Origin: Bacteroidales bacterium
GTDB lineage: Bacteria; Bacteroidota; Bacteroidia; Bacteroidales; UBA3824
Reading direction: 5' to 3'
Assembly: GCA_017412115.1 (NCBI GenBank)
Contig: JAFPYR010000004.1
Location: 1-60,237 of the forward strand
DNA length: 60,237 bases
Shown: in pieces, positions 18,241-26,660 of the stretch
Layout: every line of letters begins with the position of its first letter
How positions within the stretch are numbered: the first letter of the stretch is position 1
The notes under the pieces: model-generated
Databases searched by the model: none
The model's input: only the letters and a program-made list of their open reading frames with translations
What the model was told of the DNA's origin: nothing
Position numbers and translations under genes: made by a program

Positions 18241-18256
18241 GCTATTGTTGTGAATT

Positions 18257-18290
18257 TCAGCAAAGGATTTTAAATTCTTTTGCTGATTTT
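18257..18290 (+). terminator. Terminator after 16768-18240
   Basis: TCAGCAAAGGA (18257-18267) pairs with TCTTTTGCTGA (18276-18286) through one wobble and is followed by TTTT. It starts 17 nt after the stop codon. Confidence 0.7.
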
Positions 18291-18306
18291 CATCATAATA
18301 ATTAAA

Positions 18307-19187
18307 CTAAACTTTCGCAAGTGCTATAACACGCTGACAATCATATTATTCCAATTTTATCATTTTTCTAACTGATTGATTATCAATGTTTAAATCAACA
18401 AATAAAGTGTTCTTATAATCGTATAATTGTTTCTTAACATTTTCAATTAAATTTATGATAAATAGAATAATACGTTCATTTATCGTTAGTTCGAGAGTGT
18501 CTTTGGTTATTTCTTCAAACAATCCGCCCAATGTATCATACTTTTGTTTTCTAAGTATCGTAGAGAGGATGTTGAACCTTATGAAAGAAAAGGTTATCTC
18601 AGCTATCTGAGCCTCAAAATCCACAGATTGACAGCTGTTTAGTAGTAGGTGCTGCTTACATTCCTTGAAGAAAACTTCTATGGACCAACGCATGGCATAT
18701 ATTTCCATAGCCCTTTCATAGTCCAAATCCACGTCTGTGGTGATGATTGTGCGCCACTTGCTTTTTTTGGTGAGCCTGATGCAGATAGAATTATCCCTTT
18801 TGAAACGATACAAGGTATCTTTGCCACAGTCAATTTTTCTGTAAAAAATTGACTTGCAATAATTTAACACATTTCTGATGCGAAAAAACGGCATCAGGAG
18901 GATTAATATGAATTTAACAGTCTGACTGTATTTCGCATTGTAATTGGTTGAAAAACAGAGGCTTTTGTCGCTAAGTTTCAGCATGTCAAGTACCGTGAAA
19001 ATGGCATTAGCTGAATTATCGAAATTTTCGACAAAAAATTTTGATATTTCTTTGAAATTTTTTGTAATTTTGTTCGGCAGCATGATTTTTTTTTTGACAC
19101 TTAAATATACTGATTTTCAGTGTATTTACAAAATTATTGCTGCCTTTTTTTGATTTTTAATCAATTAAATAACTTGCGAAAGTTTAG
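18307..19187 (-). mobile_element. Internally deleted IS4-type element with both ends (copy B)
   Basis: Both terminal inverted repeats are present: CTAAACTTTCGCAAGTG at 18307-18323 and AACTTGCGAAAGTTTAG at 19171-19187, one mismatch. Length is 881 bp, well short of a normal 1.4-1.6 kb IS4-type element because the middle of the transposase is missing. A subterminal hairpin (19103-19113 with 19117-19127, AAATATACTGA/TCAGTGTATTT) lies just upstream of the transposase start, where it could limit read-in expression. I found no convincing target duplication. A -7 box, TAATTTTG, lies 5 nt beyond the right end. Confidence 0.85.
18346..19083 (-). pseudogene. Internally deleted IS4-family transposase
   Basis: 245 residues, against about 430-450 for a complete enzyme. 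Residues 1-100 are the N-terminal region ending with DTLYRFKRDNS; the chain then jumps to ICIRLTKKSKWRTIITTDVDLD and the C-terminal catalytic part. The IS4 signature Y-x2-R-x3-E-x6-K is intact in YAMRWSIEVFFKECK, so the last catalytic Glu is present, but the region that carries the first Asp residues is gone. The reading frame across the junction is open. The same junction occurs in copy C, so the deletion predates the spread of the element. It cannot transpose alone. Confidence 0.88.
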
Positions 19188-19247
19188 TAAAATAATTTTG
19201 TACTCTTGCAAAAACATTAGATATTTGCGCATAAAACAAAATCAATA

Positions 19248-19641
19248 ATGGATATAACATTCAAGAAATCAAAAGAGAACAAAGTTTATCAAGATTTTGT
19301 TGAGAATCCTGACGACAGGAAATGCCGCCGTATGTTTCAGAAAACATACGGCACGATTGCTGATGAAGCCCTGAAAGTACATACTCGACTAAAGAGTTTT
19401 GACAATGCTGGTGCTTACAACCGTATGTATGGCTCGACAGACAACAGGATAGAACTTAAAACAGGTTGCAAGCAAAAAGACCCTCAGATTTTCAAAGTCA
19501 GAGTGACAGTTAGTTACAGAAAGTTTTTTTTTGATTGTTTTGGAATGTGGAGGTTTGTTGTTATCAAAAGATTGGTCTGGCGACTTTGATGCAATAACGT
19601 CAATATTAGTAGATGAGGTAAACAAACACGATTACAGATGA
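19248..19641 (+). pseudogene. Toxin-like partner gene with T9 frameshift
   Basis: The frame from ATG 19248 runs 113 codons and ends early at 19587-19589. At 19525-19533 is a run of nine T. With eight T, the frame continues as LIVLECGGLLLSKDWSGDFD and ends at 19639-19641 with NKHDYR, overlapping the ImmA/IrrE start (19638) by ATGA. The restored product is about 130 residues, with IELKTGCKQKDPQIFKVRVTVSYRKFF in the middle, which looks like a compact RelE/HigB-sized fold, but I cannot assign a family. Its overlap with a protease gene suggests a toxin-antitoxin-like pair. The T-run makes phase variation, slippage or a sequencing error all possible. Confidence 0.7.
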
Positions 19642-20705
19642 TGAAAAAGAATGTCATAAACTATGCCTACAGCCTTCCAAAAATTGGAGGGGAAATAGAT
19701 GCTATGCTTCGTTCCAAGGGCATCTACAATGGGAACGAGTTGCTGTCGGTGAAAAACCTTTCTGACAAGGAGTCTCTGACTATGCGCCAGATTGTAAAGA
19801 TTGCCTTCATCCTTGGTTGTGACAAGGATGAGTTTACATCGTTTGTAACCAAGTTCCAGAGTAATTACAATGCAGACAAGAGGAAATGCACTGAGGCTTA
19901 CAAGAAATCCATAAGAAATTTCAAGAAACTTCGCAATGTGATACCGTTGATGCGTGACGAGTTCAACGATGGCGAGGACAAGATGGACGACTTGTTGGAT
20001 TATTTTGGTGTCGATTCTGAGGATGAGATATTCGCGGAATCGGAAGCAACTGCCGCTCTTTTCAGGAAACAGAATAATGTGAAAGTTGACCCGATTAATC
20101 TCAGGGCATGGCTCAGGCGAGGTGAACTTGATTTTGCCAAAATGGAGATAGCAGAATATGATGAAAATGCACTCAAAGCTTGGATAGACAGTCGGTCTTG
20201 GGAAGCGCATCTTGCCGATGCTGAATATTTTATGACGTTGCCCAATATATTCAAAAAATTTGGTGTCGCTTTGGTTTTTGTACCATTTTTGCCGCATACT
20301 GTTTATGGCGCGGTGCGGTGGATTGAAGGGAAGCCCCTGATAGAAATATCGGACAGGAACAAGGACTTGGCATCGTGTTGGTTTACTTTGTTCCATGAGG
20401 TAGGGCATGTGATATTGCATAATAAAGAGGATATTTTGGAGGGCAAGATAAATGATAGTGGCACGGAAGTTTCCATACAGGAAAGGGAGGCTAACAAGTT
20501 TGCCAACAAATATCTGTTTCATGGAGACGAACTACGCAAAGAAATATTTAACAATGTGCGCCGTGGTGTTGACATGACCGCAAAATCACTCGCGAACAAG
20601 CATGGTGTCAACGAGATATTTGCTTCCTATTGGTTGCGCAAGGCACAATACCTGTCATATTTTCAAAAGTATGTGCCTATTGATTTTGTGGCATCATTTG
20701 CATGA
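19638..20705 (+). CDS. ImmA/IrrE-family metallopeptidase
   Basis: 355 residues. The zinc site HEVGH lies at 253-257 in WFTLFHEVGHVILH, with a later Glu in EREANKFANKYL, as in ImmA/IrrE peptidases (PF06114). Residues 1-70 are helical but I do not see a clear XRE helix-turn-helix, although many relatives have one; residues 75-245 form the usual linker region. Such proteins cut or unseat repressors and antitoxins. It overlaps the toxin-like gene by 4 nt and probably regulates or neutralises it. A bidirectional terminator follows 118 nt downstream. Confidence 0.88.
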   Translation: MMKKNVINYAYSLPKIGGEIDAMLRSKGIYNGNELLSVKNLSDKESLTMRQIVKIAFILGCDKDEFTSFVTKFQSNYNADKRKCTEAYKKSIRNFKKLRNVIPLMRDEFNDGEDKMDDLLDYFGVDSEDEIFAESEATAALFRKQNNVKVDPINLRAWLRRGELDFAKMEIAEYDENALKAWIDSRSWEAHLADAEYFMTLPNIFKKFGVALVFVPFLPHTVYGAVRWIEGKPLIEISDRNKDLASCWFTLFHEVGHVILHNKEDILEGKINDSGTEVSIQEREANKFANKYLFHGDELRKEIFNNVRRGVDMTAKSLANKHGVNEIFASYWLRKAQYLSYFQKYVPIDFVASFA

Positions 20706-20823
20706 TACTATATTTAAAAATCACATATCAGTTACATAAACAAATAGTTGATAATAAGCAATTTTCGTGAGAAAACAAAAATGGTAGATGTTATTTGTTA
20801 ATAATGACAAGTTAACTACGAAA

Positions 20824-20857
20824 AAAAGCCGTCAAGGGAAGTCCCTGACGGCTTTTA
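20824..20857. terminator. Bidirectional terminator
   Basis: AAAAGCCGTCAAGGGA (20824-20839) pairs with TCCCTGACGGCTTTT (20842-20856), one bulged A. It is flanked by A-runs on the left, giving seven T on the minus strand, and by TTTT on the right. It separates the ImmA/IrrE gene from the convergent gene at 20869. Confidence 0.9.
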
Positions 20858-20868
20858 AAATTATTAAT

Positions 20869-21333
20869 TTAATAATATCTAACATCTATTAACCCTCTTT
20901 TTTGAAAAAGTTCAAGTTCCTTTTCGGTTAATTTACTTCTGTAATCTGTATAGAATATGTATTTGATACCATGTATTTTATCATAGTATTTCATTTCTAC
21001 AGTAGTATAAGGTTCTGTAGTGTATAATTTTAATTCACTACAAGTTATTGGTTTATAATCTATATAAATATTATATACACGTTCCTTTGCGAAAATGAAA
21101 AAATCGTCATTGTTTGTAGTATATCTGTCATATATAATATACTGAACATATTCATCTTCGTTTATCGTATCTCGTAACAAAATCACAGGTAAAGTGTCAT
21201 TTTTACCAAAGATTTTGTATATTATAGAATCTCCGTCTTGATGTGTAAAAAGGTTATTATAGATATGACTTTGTCCGTTGCAATTTACACAAAAAGATGC
21301 AATTATTGCTATTAATGTTATTATTTTTTTCAT
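20869..21333 (-). CDS. Small secreted protein of unknown function
   Basis: 154 residues with an N-terminal signal (MKKIITLIAIIASFCVNCNGQ); either signal peptidase I cleavage after NGQ or lipidation at Cys18 is possible. The mature chain is rich in Tyr, Ile, Asp and Thr with alternating hydrophobic pattern, for example YVQYIIYDRYTTNNDDFFIF, suggesting a beta-sandwich. It ends with a helical LTEKELELFQKRGLIDVRYY. No family is recognised. It lies directly downstream of the truncated transposase of copy C. Confidence 0.65.
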   Translation of the reverse strand: MKKIITLIAIIASFCVNCNGQSHIYNNLFTHQDGDSIIYKIFGKNDTLPVILLRDTINEDEYVQYIIYDRYTTNNDDFFIFAKERVYNIYIDYKPITCSELKLYTTEPYTTVEMKYYDKIHGIKYIFYTDYRSKLTEKELELFQKRGLIDVRYY

Positions 21334-21337
21334 GGTA

Positions 21338-22054
21338 TTAAAGTTTTAAATTGTTAATGATTTTGTTATTAGTGTTAGAAAACATCAAAAGGTTACAAAA
21401 ATTTGAAAATATTTGCAACCTTTTAATGATAAATAGAATAATACGTTCATTTATCGTTAGTTCGAGAGTGTCTTTGTTTATTTCTTCAAACAATCCGCCC
21501 ATTGTATCATACTTTTGTTTTCTAAGTATAGTGGAGAGGATGTTGAACCTTACGAAAGAAAAGGTTATCTCAGCTATCTGAGCGTCAAAATCCACTGATT
21601 GACAGCTGTTTAGTAGTAGGTGCTGCTTACATTCCTTGAAGAAAACTTCTATGGACCAACGCATGGCATATATTTCCATAGCCCTTTCAAAGTCCAAATC
21701 CACGTCTGTGGTGATGATTGTGCGCCACTTGCTTTTTTTGGTGAGCCTGATGCAGATAGAATTATCCCTTTTGAAACGATACAAGGTATCTTTACCACAG
21801 TTAATTTTGCTGTAAAAAATTGACTTGCAATAATTTAACACATTTCTGATGCGGAAAAACGGCATCAGGAGGATTAATATGAATTTAACAGTCTGACTGT
21901 ATTTCGCATTGTAATTGGTTGAAAAACAGAGGTTTTTGTCGCTAAGTTTCAGCATGTCAAGTACCGTGAAAATGGCACTGGCTGAATTATCGAAATTTTC
22001 GACAAAAGATTTTGATATTTCTTTGAAATTTTTTGTAATTTTGTTCGGCAGCAT
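21338..22054 (-). pseudogene. IS4-family transposase, internally deleted and 3'-truncated
   Basis: 238 residues. The first 210 match the copy B product almost throughout (differences such as SFVENFDNSASA for FFVENFDNSANA), including the internal junction RDNS/ICIR and the YAMRWSIEVFFKECK signature. The last 28 residues are foreign, read from sequence beyond the broken left end (RLQIFSNFCNLLMF). The product cannot be active because the central catalytic Asp region is missing. Confidence 0.85.
21387..21424. repeat. Inverted repeat at the broken left end of IS copy C
   Basis: AAAAGGTTACAAA (21387-21399) is the inverted copy of TTTGCAACCTTTT (21412-21424) with one mismatch. Homology to copy B begins at 21426, right after the second arm, so the hairpin marks the recombination or deletion point that removed the left end. 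Confidence 0.6.
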
Positions 22055-22150
22055 GATTTTTTTTTGACACTTAAATATACTGATTTTCAGTGTATTTACA
22101 AAATTTTTGCTGCCTTTTTTATTGATTTTTAATCACTTGCGAAAGTTTAA
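21426..22150 (-). mobile_element. Left-truncated copy of the IS4-type element (copy C)
   Basis: Nearly identical to copy B from ATGATAAATAG (21426) to the right terminal repeat CACTTGCGAAAGTTTA (22134-22149). The left 150 bp or so, including the left terminal repeat, are absent. The internal transposase deletion is at the same codon as in copy B. A -7 box, TATATTTG, starts at 22155, 5-6 nt past the end, and probably drives the lipoprotein gene at 22195. Confidence 0.85.
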
Positions 22151-22194
22151 TAATTATATTTGTAAAAATTATTAATTCAAAGTTTTATAATACC

Positions 22195-22881
22195 ATGAAA
22201 AGACATTTATTATTTTTATCGCTTTCGGCATTGACATTATTTTCGTGTGGTGGAAGTCAGAAGCAGAATCAAAATCTTGCGGCGGAAAACACTAAACCCA
22301 CGGAAATAAAGGATACCGCAAAAACAATTGAAAAACCGGCTGAATCTTCTGCTGAAACTCCGGCTGAATCTTCTGCTGAAACTCCGGCTGAATCTTCTGC
22401 TGAAACTCCGGCTGAAAACATCGACGAGTCAAATATTGCAATGCAAATTTGGAACATTTTGCTGAAAAGTTACGACCCGTTCGGAATGGTGGACGAAGGT
22501 AAAGAACCGCCCGTAGAAATACTTATCGAAAATCTAAAACGTATCACAGAAACAAGTCCGACAATTGCAGTTTTCAAAACAGAAGCCGAGGTAGAAGGTT
22601 TTTCGGAAACTTTGTCTTGTTACAAACACAATAACGGCTCATGGCTTGTACTCGATTACTGGCAATCGCTTGATAGTCCAAACAAAAAATTGAAATTTTT
22701 AGAATTCAAAAACGGCAAACTCTCTCTGCTTGACAAATATTATCCTGATGATTTTCTAAGCGGCGGCAGATACCTCGGCACAATCGAAGCCGATGAATTT
22801 TCAGTAGTCCGCGACACCGATGAAGCAGAAGAAGTCGTTTGGTACAAATGGAACGGCGAAAGATTTGAGAAAAATAATTAA
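22195..22881 (+). CDS. Lipoprotein with ESSAETPA tandem repeats
   Basis: 228 residues. Lipoprotein signal with Cys18 in LFSCGGS, followed by a low-complexity stalk. Residues about 49-74 are three perfect copies of an eight-residue repeat, AESSAETP, plus a partial one. The C-terminal part (80-228) is a compact acidic domain ending WYKWNGERFEKNN, a motif close to the end of the 16768 protein. The N terminus resembles the broken lipoprotein at 15956. A -7 box, TATATTTG, at 22155-22162 sits right beside the IS end, so expression may depend on the insertion. Function unknown. Confidence 0.78.
   Translation: MKRHLLFLSLSALTLFSCGGSQKQNQNLAAENTKPTEIKDTAKTIEKPAESSAETPAESSAETPAESSAETPAENIDESNIAMQIWNILLKSYDPFGMVDEGKEPPVEILIENLKRITETSPTIAVFKTEAEVEGFSETLSCYKHNNGSWLVLDYWQSLDSPNKKLKFLEFKNGKLSLLDKYYPDDFLSGGRYLGTIEADEFSVVRDTDEAEEVVWYKWNGERFEKNN
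22336..22416 (+). repeat. 24-bp tandem repeat, 3.4 copies
   Basis: Three exact 24-bp units (22336-22359, 22360-22383, 22384-22407) and nine bases of a fourth, inside the lipoprotein gene. Unit length is a multiple of three, so copy-number change would keep the frame and only alter stalk length. Confidence 0.95.
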
Positions 22882-22917
22882 AATTTTTGCTGTCCGAAAA
22901 GTGAAATTTTATCAAAA

Positions 22918-22954
22918 AAAATAGAGGAAGTCAATCGGCTTCCTCTATTTTTTT
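22918..22954. terminator. Bidirectional terminator
   Basis: ATAGAGGAAG (22921-22930) pairs with CTTCCTCTAT (22939-22948), with A-run before and T-run after. It serves the lipoprotein on the plus strand and the membrane-protein gene on the minus strand. Confidence 0.9.
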
Positions 22955-22974
22955 TGTTTTTTAGACAACAATAT

Positions 22975-23241
22975 TTACAAATATTTTATCAGCGCAAAAA
23001 TCGTTACGGCTAATCCAACTGCGCCTGAAATTTTGTTTTTAGTCAGCGCAATTTGAACGCCCGAAAGTGCTGTGCCTAAAAGCCATATTGGCCAAAAATA
23101 TTTGCTGAGCAACATACCGTGCATCGGTACATAACTTATTATTAACGAAATAATTACGCACCAATTCCCAATGATTGTTATAATTTCGGTGGGGATTTTG
23201 GGCAAATTTTTCAATTTCTTTTCTTGTTGTAATTCTTCCAT
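22975..23241 (-). CDS. Small integral membrane protein
   Basis: 88 residues. A charged N terminus (MEELQQEKKLKNLPKIP) precedes three hydrophobic segments (about 19-39, 47-62, 70-86) broken by short loops containing YVPMHG and TKNKI. No family is recognised. It follows the single-span protein encoded at 23261-23992 by 19 nt on the same strand, so the two are probably one transcript. Confidence 0.6.
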   Translation of the reverse strand: MEELQQEKKLKNLPKIPTEIITIIGNWCVIISLIISYVPMHGMLLSKYFWPIWLLGTALSGVQIALTKNKISGAVGLAVTIFALIKYL

Positions 23242-23260
23242 ATTTTTAGGTTTTAAAAAT

Positions 23261-23992
23261 TTACATAAAAATCCATTTTTCGTCGATTTCTTGTTCTACG
23301 GTTTTTATTAGTTTCTTTTCTTTTTTCTCGGCGTCAAACGAATAATACGATAGTTTTTTGCCGTCGTATTCGGTGTAGAGAAATTGGTTTTTGTCAACAA
23401 TTCTAAACGAGGTTATCGACTTTGAAATTTCAGTGAGTTGGCTGCCATCGTATTCTGAGATGAAAAGCGAAATATTGTCGCTACTGCTGAGAGTTTTGTC
23501 GTTGTTGGTATCTTTGGTAACAACGGCATATACATTGCGACAAGTTGTTTCATATTCGTTAGTATTTTTCAAGATGTATTTGTAGATAAAAACGTTGGAG
23601 TCAAAAAGTTTTTTCTCATGGTTTTCGTCTTTCACAAACAGCAGATTTACAATGCCATCACCGCTATAGTATCTGCCCGCCGAATTTGAAAACGATGAAG
23701 ATTGTTTCATATTATCGCCGCTTCCAATTATTTCGTCGGCACGTATGCCGGAACTCTTTACGCTGAAAATAAACACATCGTCGATTTTTTCTTCAAAATG
23801 TATGTATTGTTTTATTTCGGTTTCTGGCGATTCCACAACAGGCATTTCATCAATTTCGTATCGGTTTCGATTAAAATTGTCGATAATTAATGCTATCAAA
23901 AATACGAGAAAACTTACAATAGCAACCATTGCTGCTACAAAGACCAAAATGTAGTCGATTTTTCGTATAAGTTCAAAGTTTAGTTTTTTCAT
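23261..23992 (-). CDS. Single-span membrane protein, function unknown
   Basis: 243 residues. One transmembrane segment (about 14-37, ILVFVAAMVAIVSFLVFLIAL) with a short basic cytoplasmic tail, then an extracytoplasmic domain. The central region has KDTNNDKTLSSSDNISLFISE, which looks like a calcium-loop spacing (DxNxDxxLxxxD); the context resembles beta-propeller-like 'system state' proteins seen in several phyla. Ends EIDEKWIFM. Lies 19 nt upstream of the small membrane protein gene. Confidence 0.6.
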   Translation of the reverse strand: MKKLNFELIRKIDYILVFVAAMVAIVSFLVFLIALIIDNFNRNRYEIDEMPVVESPETEIKQYIHFEEKIDDVFIFSVKSSGIRADEIIGSGDNMKQSSSFSNSAGRYYSGDGIVNLLFVKDENHEKKLFDSNVFIYKYILKNTNEYETTCRNVYAVVTKDTNNDKTLSSSDNISLFISEYDGSQLTEISKSITSFRIVDKNQFLYTEYDGKKLSYYSFDAEKKEKKLIKTVEQEIDEKWIFM

Positions 23993-24167
23993 TTTGATTG
24001 CAGATGTTTTAGTTGTTTTTTATTGAAATTACTGAAAGTTAGACCATCTTTATCCATACATTCAGTGCCGCAAAATTATATAAAAAAATTGCAATTTGGA
24101 AATCATCATTTTTATAGGAAGTAAAATCATTGAAATTTATTTGATTCAATTGCAATGATAGTATTTT

Positions 24168-24200
24168 TTTGATTTTTTCTGTATTTATTTTGTACCTTTG
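24168..24200 (+). promoter_or_regulatory. Promoter of the membrane protein at 24231
   Basis: TTTG at 24168-24171, 21-nt spacer, TACCTTTG at 24193-24200; start codon at 24231. Confidence 0.8.
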
Positions 24201-24230
24201 CATTTATAAAAAAACAACAAAGCATTCAAG

Positions 24231-24950
24231 ATGATAGGAAATATATTTAACATAGTATGGAATCAGTTGAAAACCAACTGGTTGAAACTATTGTCAATAT
24301 CATTTTTGGGATATTTTTTGCCTTTGATGATAATTGTAGGTGTGGCATATTATGCGGTTACAACTCCTATCGACTATGGTGAAGGTGGCGGCGAACTCGT
24401 TATTTTAGCAGCAATATTTTTCATACTTATATTAAGTTTTGTGATGATGATTTTGGTATGGGCATCAATTTTTGTAAAAGCAAAAATTCGATTATGCAGT
24501 ATAAATCAAATACTTAAAACCAACAATATTTCAAAAACTAATTTCTATTTAGGTAGTTTTTTAAGTTCGGAAGAATTTATATATTATGGTGTTAATATTT
24601 TGTGTTCGTTTATTTTTAGAATATTGATACATACACAGTTGCAATTCAATAGCGGATTATATCCTTGCTTGGTTTTGTTAGCTACGATTTTGTGTGCTAT
24701 TCTTTCATTTTTTAGTATGTTTGTTCCATATTTTATGATAAATAAAACGAATTTTATTGATAGTTTTAATTTATCTCGAAAACTTGTATGGAATAATTTA
24801 AAAATTGTGTTTCTTAGTATGTTGATATGTAATTTAATAAATATTTTTTTGTGGAGTACTGTTGTAGGAATAATCGTAGCAATTCCTCTAAAAATACTTG
24901 TAACAACGGTACTTTATTCAGAATTAACTAAAATAACGGAGTTGCAATAA
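24231..24950 (+). CDS. Polytopic membrane protein, function unknown
   Basis: 239 residues with about six hydrophobic spans (22-45, 54-85, 115-135, 144-170, 187-205, 210-230). The N terminus MIGNIFNIVWNQLKTNWLKLLSISF and the late NLSRKLVWNNLKIVFLSML give the 'glycerophosphoryl-diester / YesL-like' look of membrane proteins with repeated amphipathic elbow plus span, but I cannot name a family. It stands alone between divergent and convergent neighbours and has its own clear promoter. Codon use is very AT-rich. Confidence 0.65.
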   Translation: MIGNIFNIVWNQLKTNWLKLLSISFLGYFLPLMIIVGVAYYAVTTPIDYGEGGGELVILAAIFFILILSFVMMILVWASIFVKAKIRLCSINQILKTNNISKTNFYLGSFLSSEEFIYYGVNILCSFIFRILIHTQLQFNSGLYPCLVLLATILCAILSFFSMFVPYFMINKTNFIDSFNLSRKLVWNNLKIVFLSMLICNLINIFLWSTVVGIIVAIPLKILVTTVLYSELTKITELQ

Positions 24951-24988
24951 CATTCAAAGAATTAAAACGCAACAAGCACTAACTTAGA

Positions 24989-25777
24989 TTATTTTTCCCA
25001 AAGTTCGTTGTCCATTTTTACAATATTTTCTACATAAAAACGTCCGTTTTCTTCGGCAAATGCTTTTATAGCCTTGATTCCGGCAATCACTTTGTCGATT
25101 TTTTCTACAAAGGTTTTGTGAGGAAGATAAAAAGTTGTTTTCTGACTTTTGCTGATTTTTACGGTGATTTTGTCGTTGGCTTTCATCGGAGTAACATAAA
25201 ATTCAAAACCCTCGTCCCTAAGTTTTTGAAGTACAAGGCTGTCAATGGCTGTGCGCTCAATCTTTGCTGTCATACGCGCTTTCGATAGTTCAAACGCATA
25301 ACGCTGCAATTCTGCGTTCCACTGTGAATAATTATCTTCAATAAAAGTAAAAAATGTTATCATCGACTGCCTTTTCTGCCACGAGAGCGACCCACATTGC
25401 ATAAATGCGTCGGCATGAGTAAGCACAAAACGAATCTCAGTGCGCGAATAATGTGAGAATTCAAATTGCAGTCCGCATTTTAATGTTAGCATCATTTTGT
25501 AGGTTTCTAACATTTTTGCTGACACGTTTGGCAATTCAGATTGCAGAAAATCAGCAATTTCCACAAGTCTATTGGTATTTTTGTTGCTCGAATATTTTTT
25601 AAATTCGGCATATTCACCCGCCGCAGAAGTTATGATGTGCCCCAAAATTTGTTCTATCAAAACTTCTGGCGGACAAGCGGGATGTTCAAAATAATTTTCA
25701 GTATAATACCTTACCGCCCAATCAATGTCGGGATTTTCGATATTGGCGAAATGAGGCTTTTCTATTTTTTGATTCAT
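24989..25777 (-). CDS. Member 1 of an uncharacterised paralogous trio
   Basis: 262 residues, no signal peptide or membrane span, probably cytoplasmic. The C-terminal 90 residues share a pattern with the proteins at 25798 and 28911: a helix with KIERTAIDSLVLQKL, then GFEFYV, a strand KITVKISKSQKTTFYLPHKTFVEKIDKVI. The shared core is 'iS-x-K-x4-FYL-x4-F-x3-ID-x-I/V'. The N-terminal part is helical and different in each copy. It is 20 nt downstream of the second member. Function unknown. Confidence 0.65.
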   Translation of the reverse strand: MNQKIEKPHFANIENPDIDWAVRYYTENYFEHPACPPEVLIEQILGHIITSAAGEYAEFKKYSSNKNTNRLVEIADFLQSELPNVSAKMLETYKMMLTLKCGLQFEFSHYSRTEIRFVLTHADAFMQCGSLSWQKRQSMITFFTFIEDNYSQWNAELQRYAFELSKARMTAKIERTAIDSLVLQKLRDEGFEFYVTPMKANDKITVKISKSQKTTFYLPHKTFVEKIDKVIAGIKAIKAFAEENGRFYVENIVKMDNELWEK

Positions 25778-25797
25778 AATTGGTTACGGTTATGTTC

Positions 25798-26568
25798 TTA
25801 TATCCAAAAATGATCATCGTTGTTTTTGTAATATTTTTTTAGTCTGATGTCGTTGCCTTTGGCTACAAAACCATCAAGTGTTTTAACAAAATTGATAAAA
25901 TCATCAGGATTGGCCAAAAACTGTGCGTTTTTGAGATAAAATTTCACTTCTTTCTTGTCGCTGAGTATTACCCTTATGTTGCAACTTTGAGATTTTACTA
26001 CTGTGTTGTATTGCAGCCCCAAAGGGTTAAGTTTTTCTTTAAGAAGAGCCTCCACTGCGGAAGCGGAGATTTTGTTCTTCATCAATTCTTTCTTAACCGC
26101 AAATGTTATGCGCTCTACAATAGGTTTCCAAATCGGAATGCGGGTAGCGATAAAATCCACCACGTCGCAAAAACGCGGAATATCATCGCCGGTGATTAGA
26201 CTTTCGCATCCGGTAAAGCCTGTGCTGTAATATCCTGAACGGAATGGTTCAAGGCAAATCACTCCTCCTTCGTGGAATTTTATATACAGGTAATCGAACC
26301 CTCGGGAGTCTTTTGCCACATCAGCATATTTGCCGTGTCGCTCTGAAAGCGTGGCGTAAACGGTCTCAAAATCCATTTTTTTTGCATTGTCTGCAATTTT
26401 CCTGTTGCGATTCAGACGAGGGAAAAAATGTGAAACAAACACCTGCACAGCATATTTCAACAGTATATTAGCATACTGATCCATATCCTTGGTCGGTGTG
26501 TTTCGCTTGGCCTCCTTGAAGCAATCGGATTCTATTTCGCGTAGTTTTTTTGGGTCGAGTTCTAACAT
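25798..26568 (-). CDS. Member 2 of an uncharacterised paralogous trio
   Basis: 256 residues, soluble. N-terminal helices (KKLREIESDCFKEAKR), a middle domain with FDYLYIKFHEGGVICLEPFRSGYYSTGF that matches, in order, the IIWVQLGMGALIGL...CMDVVFSSRGIYD region of the 28911 protein, and the shared C-terminal unit (KISASAVEALLKEKL, NIRVILSDKKEVKFYLKNAQF). Lies 20 nt upstream of member 1 on the same strand. No domain is recognised. Confidence 0.65.
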   Translation of the reverse strand: MLELDPKKLREIESDCFKEAKRNTPTKDMDQYANILLKYAVQVFVSHFFPRLNRNRKIADNAKKMDFETVYATLSERHGKYADVAKDSRGFDYLYIKFHEGGVICLEPFRSGYYSTGFTGCESLITGDDIPRFCDVVDFIATRIPIWKPIVERITFAVKKELMKNKISASAVEALLKEKLNPLGLQYNTVVKSQSCNIRVILSDKKEVKFYLKNAQFLANPDDFINFVKTLDGFVAKGNDIRLKKYYKNNDDHFWI

Positions 26569-26660
26569 TGAGTTTTGGATTTTTAAAAAAAATATGTTGC
26601 AAAATTAAACATTTTTTGCACATTTCCAATTTATTTCCTGTTTTTGCTAAAAAAGTAATT

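Noticed and set aside
18295..19200. Target-site duplication around IS copy B
   Set aside because: Flanks (ATAATAATTAAA left, TAAAATAATTTT right) look alike only because both are AT-rich; no exact direct repeat longer than a few bases was seen.
19632..20522. 296-codon open frame on the minus strand
   Set aside because: It lies wholly opposite the ImmA/IrrE gene, which has a clear HEVGH site; the antisense frame has no domain or signal.
22336..22416. CRISPR-like repeat
   Set aside because: The units are directly adjacent without spacers and encode a lipoprotein stalk.
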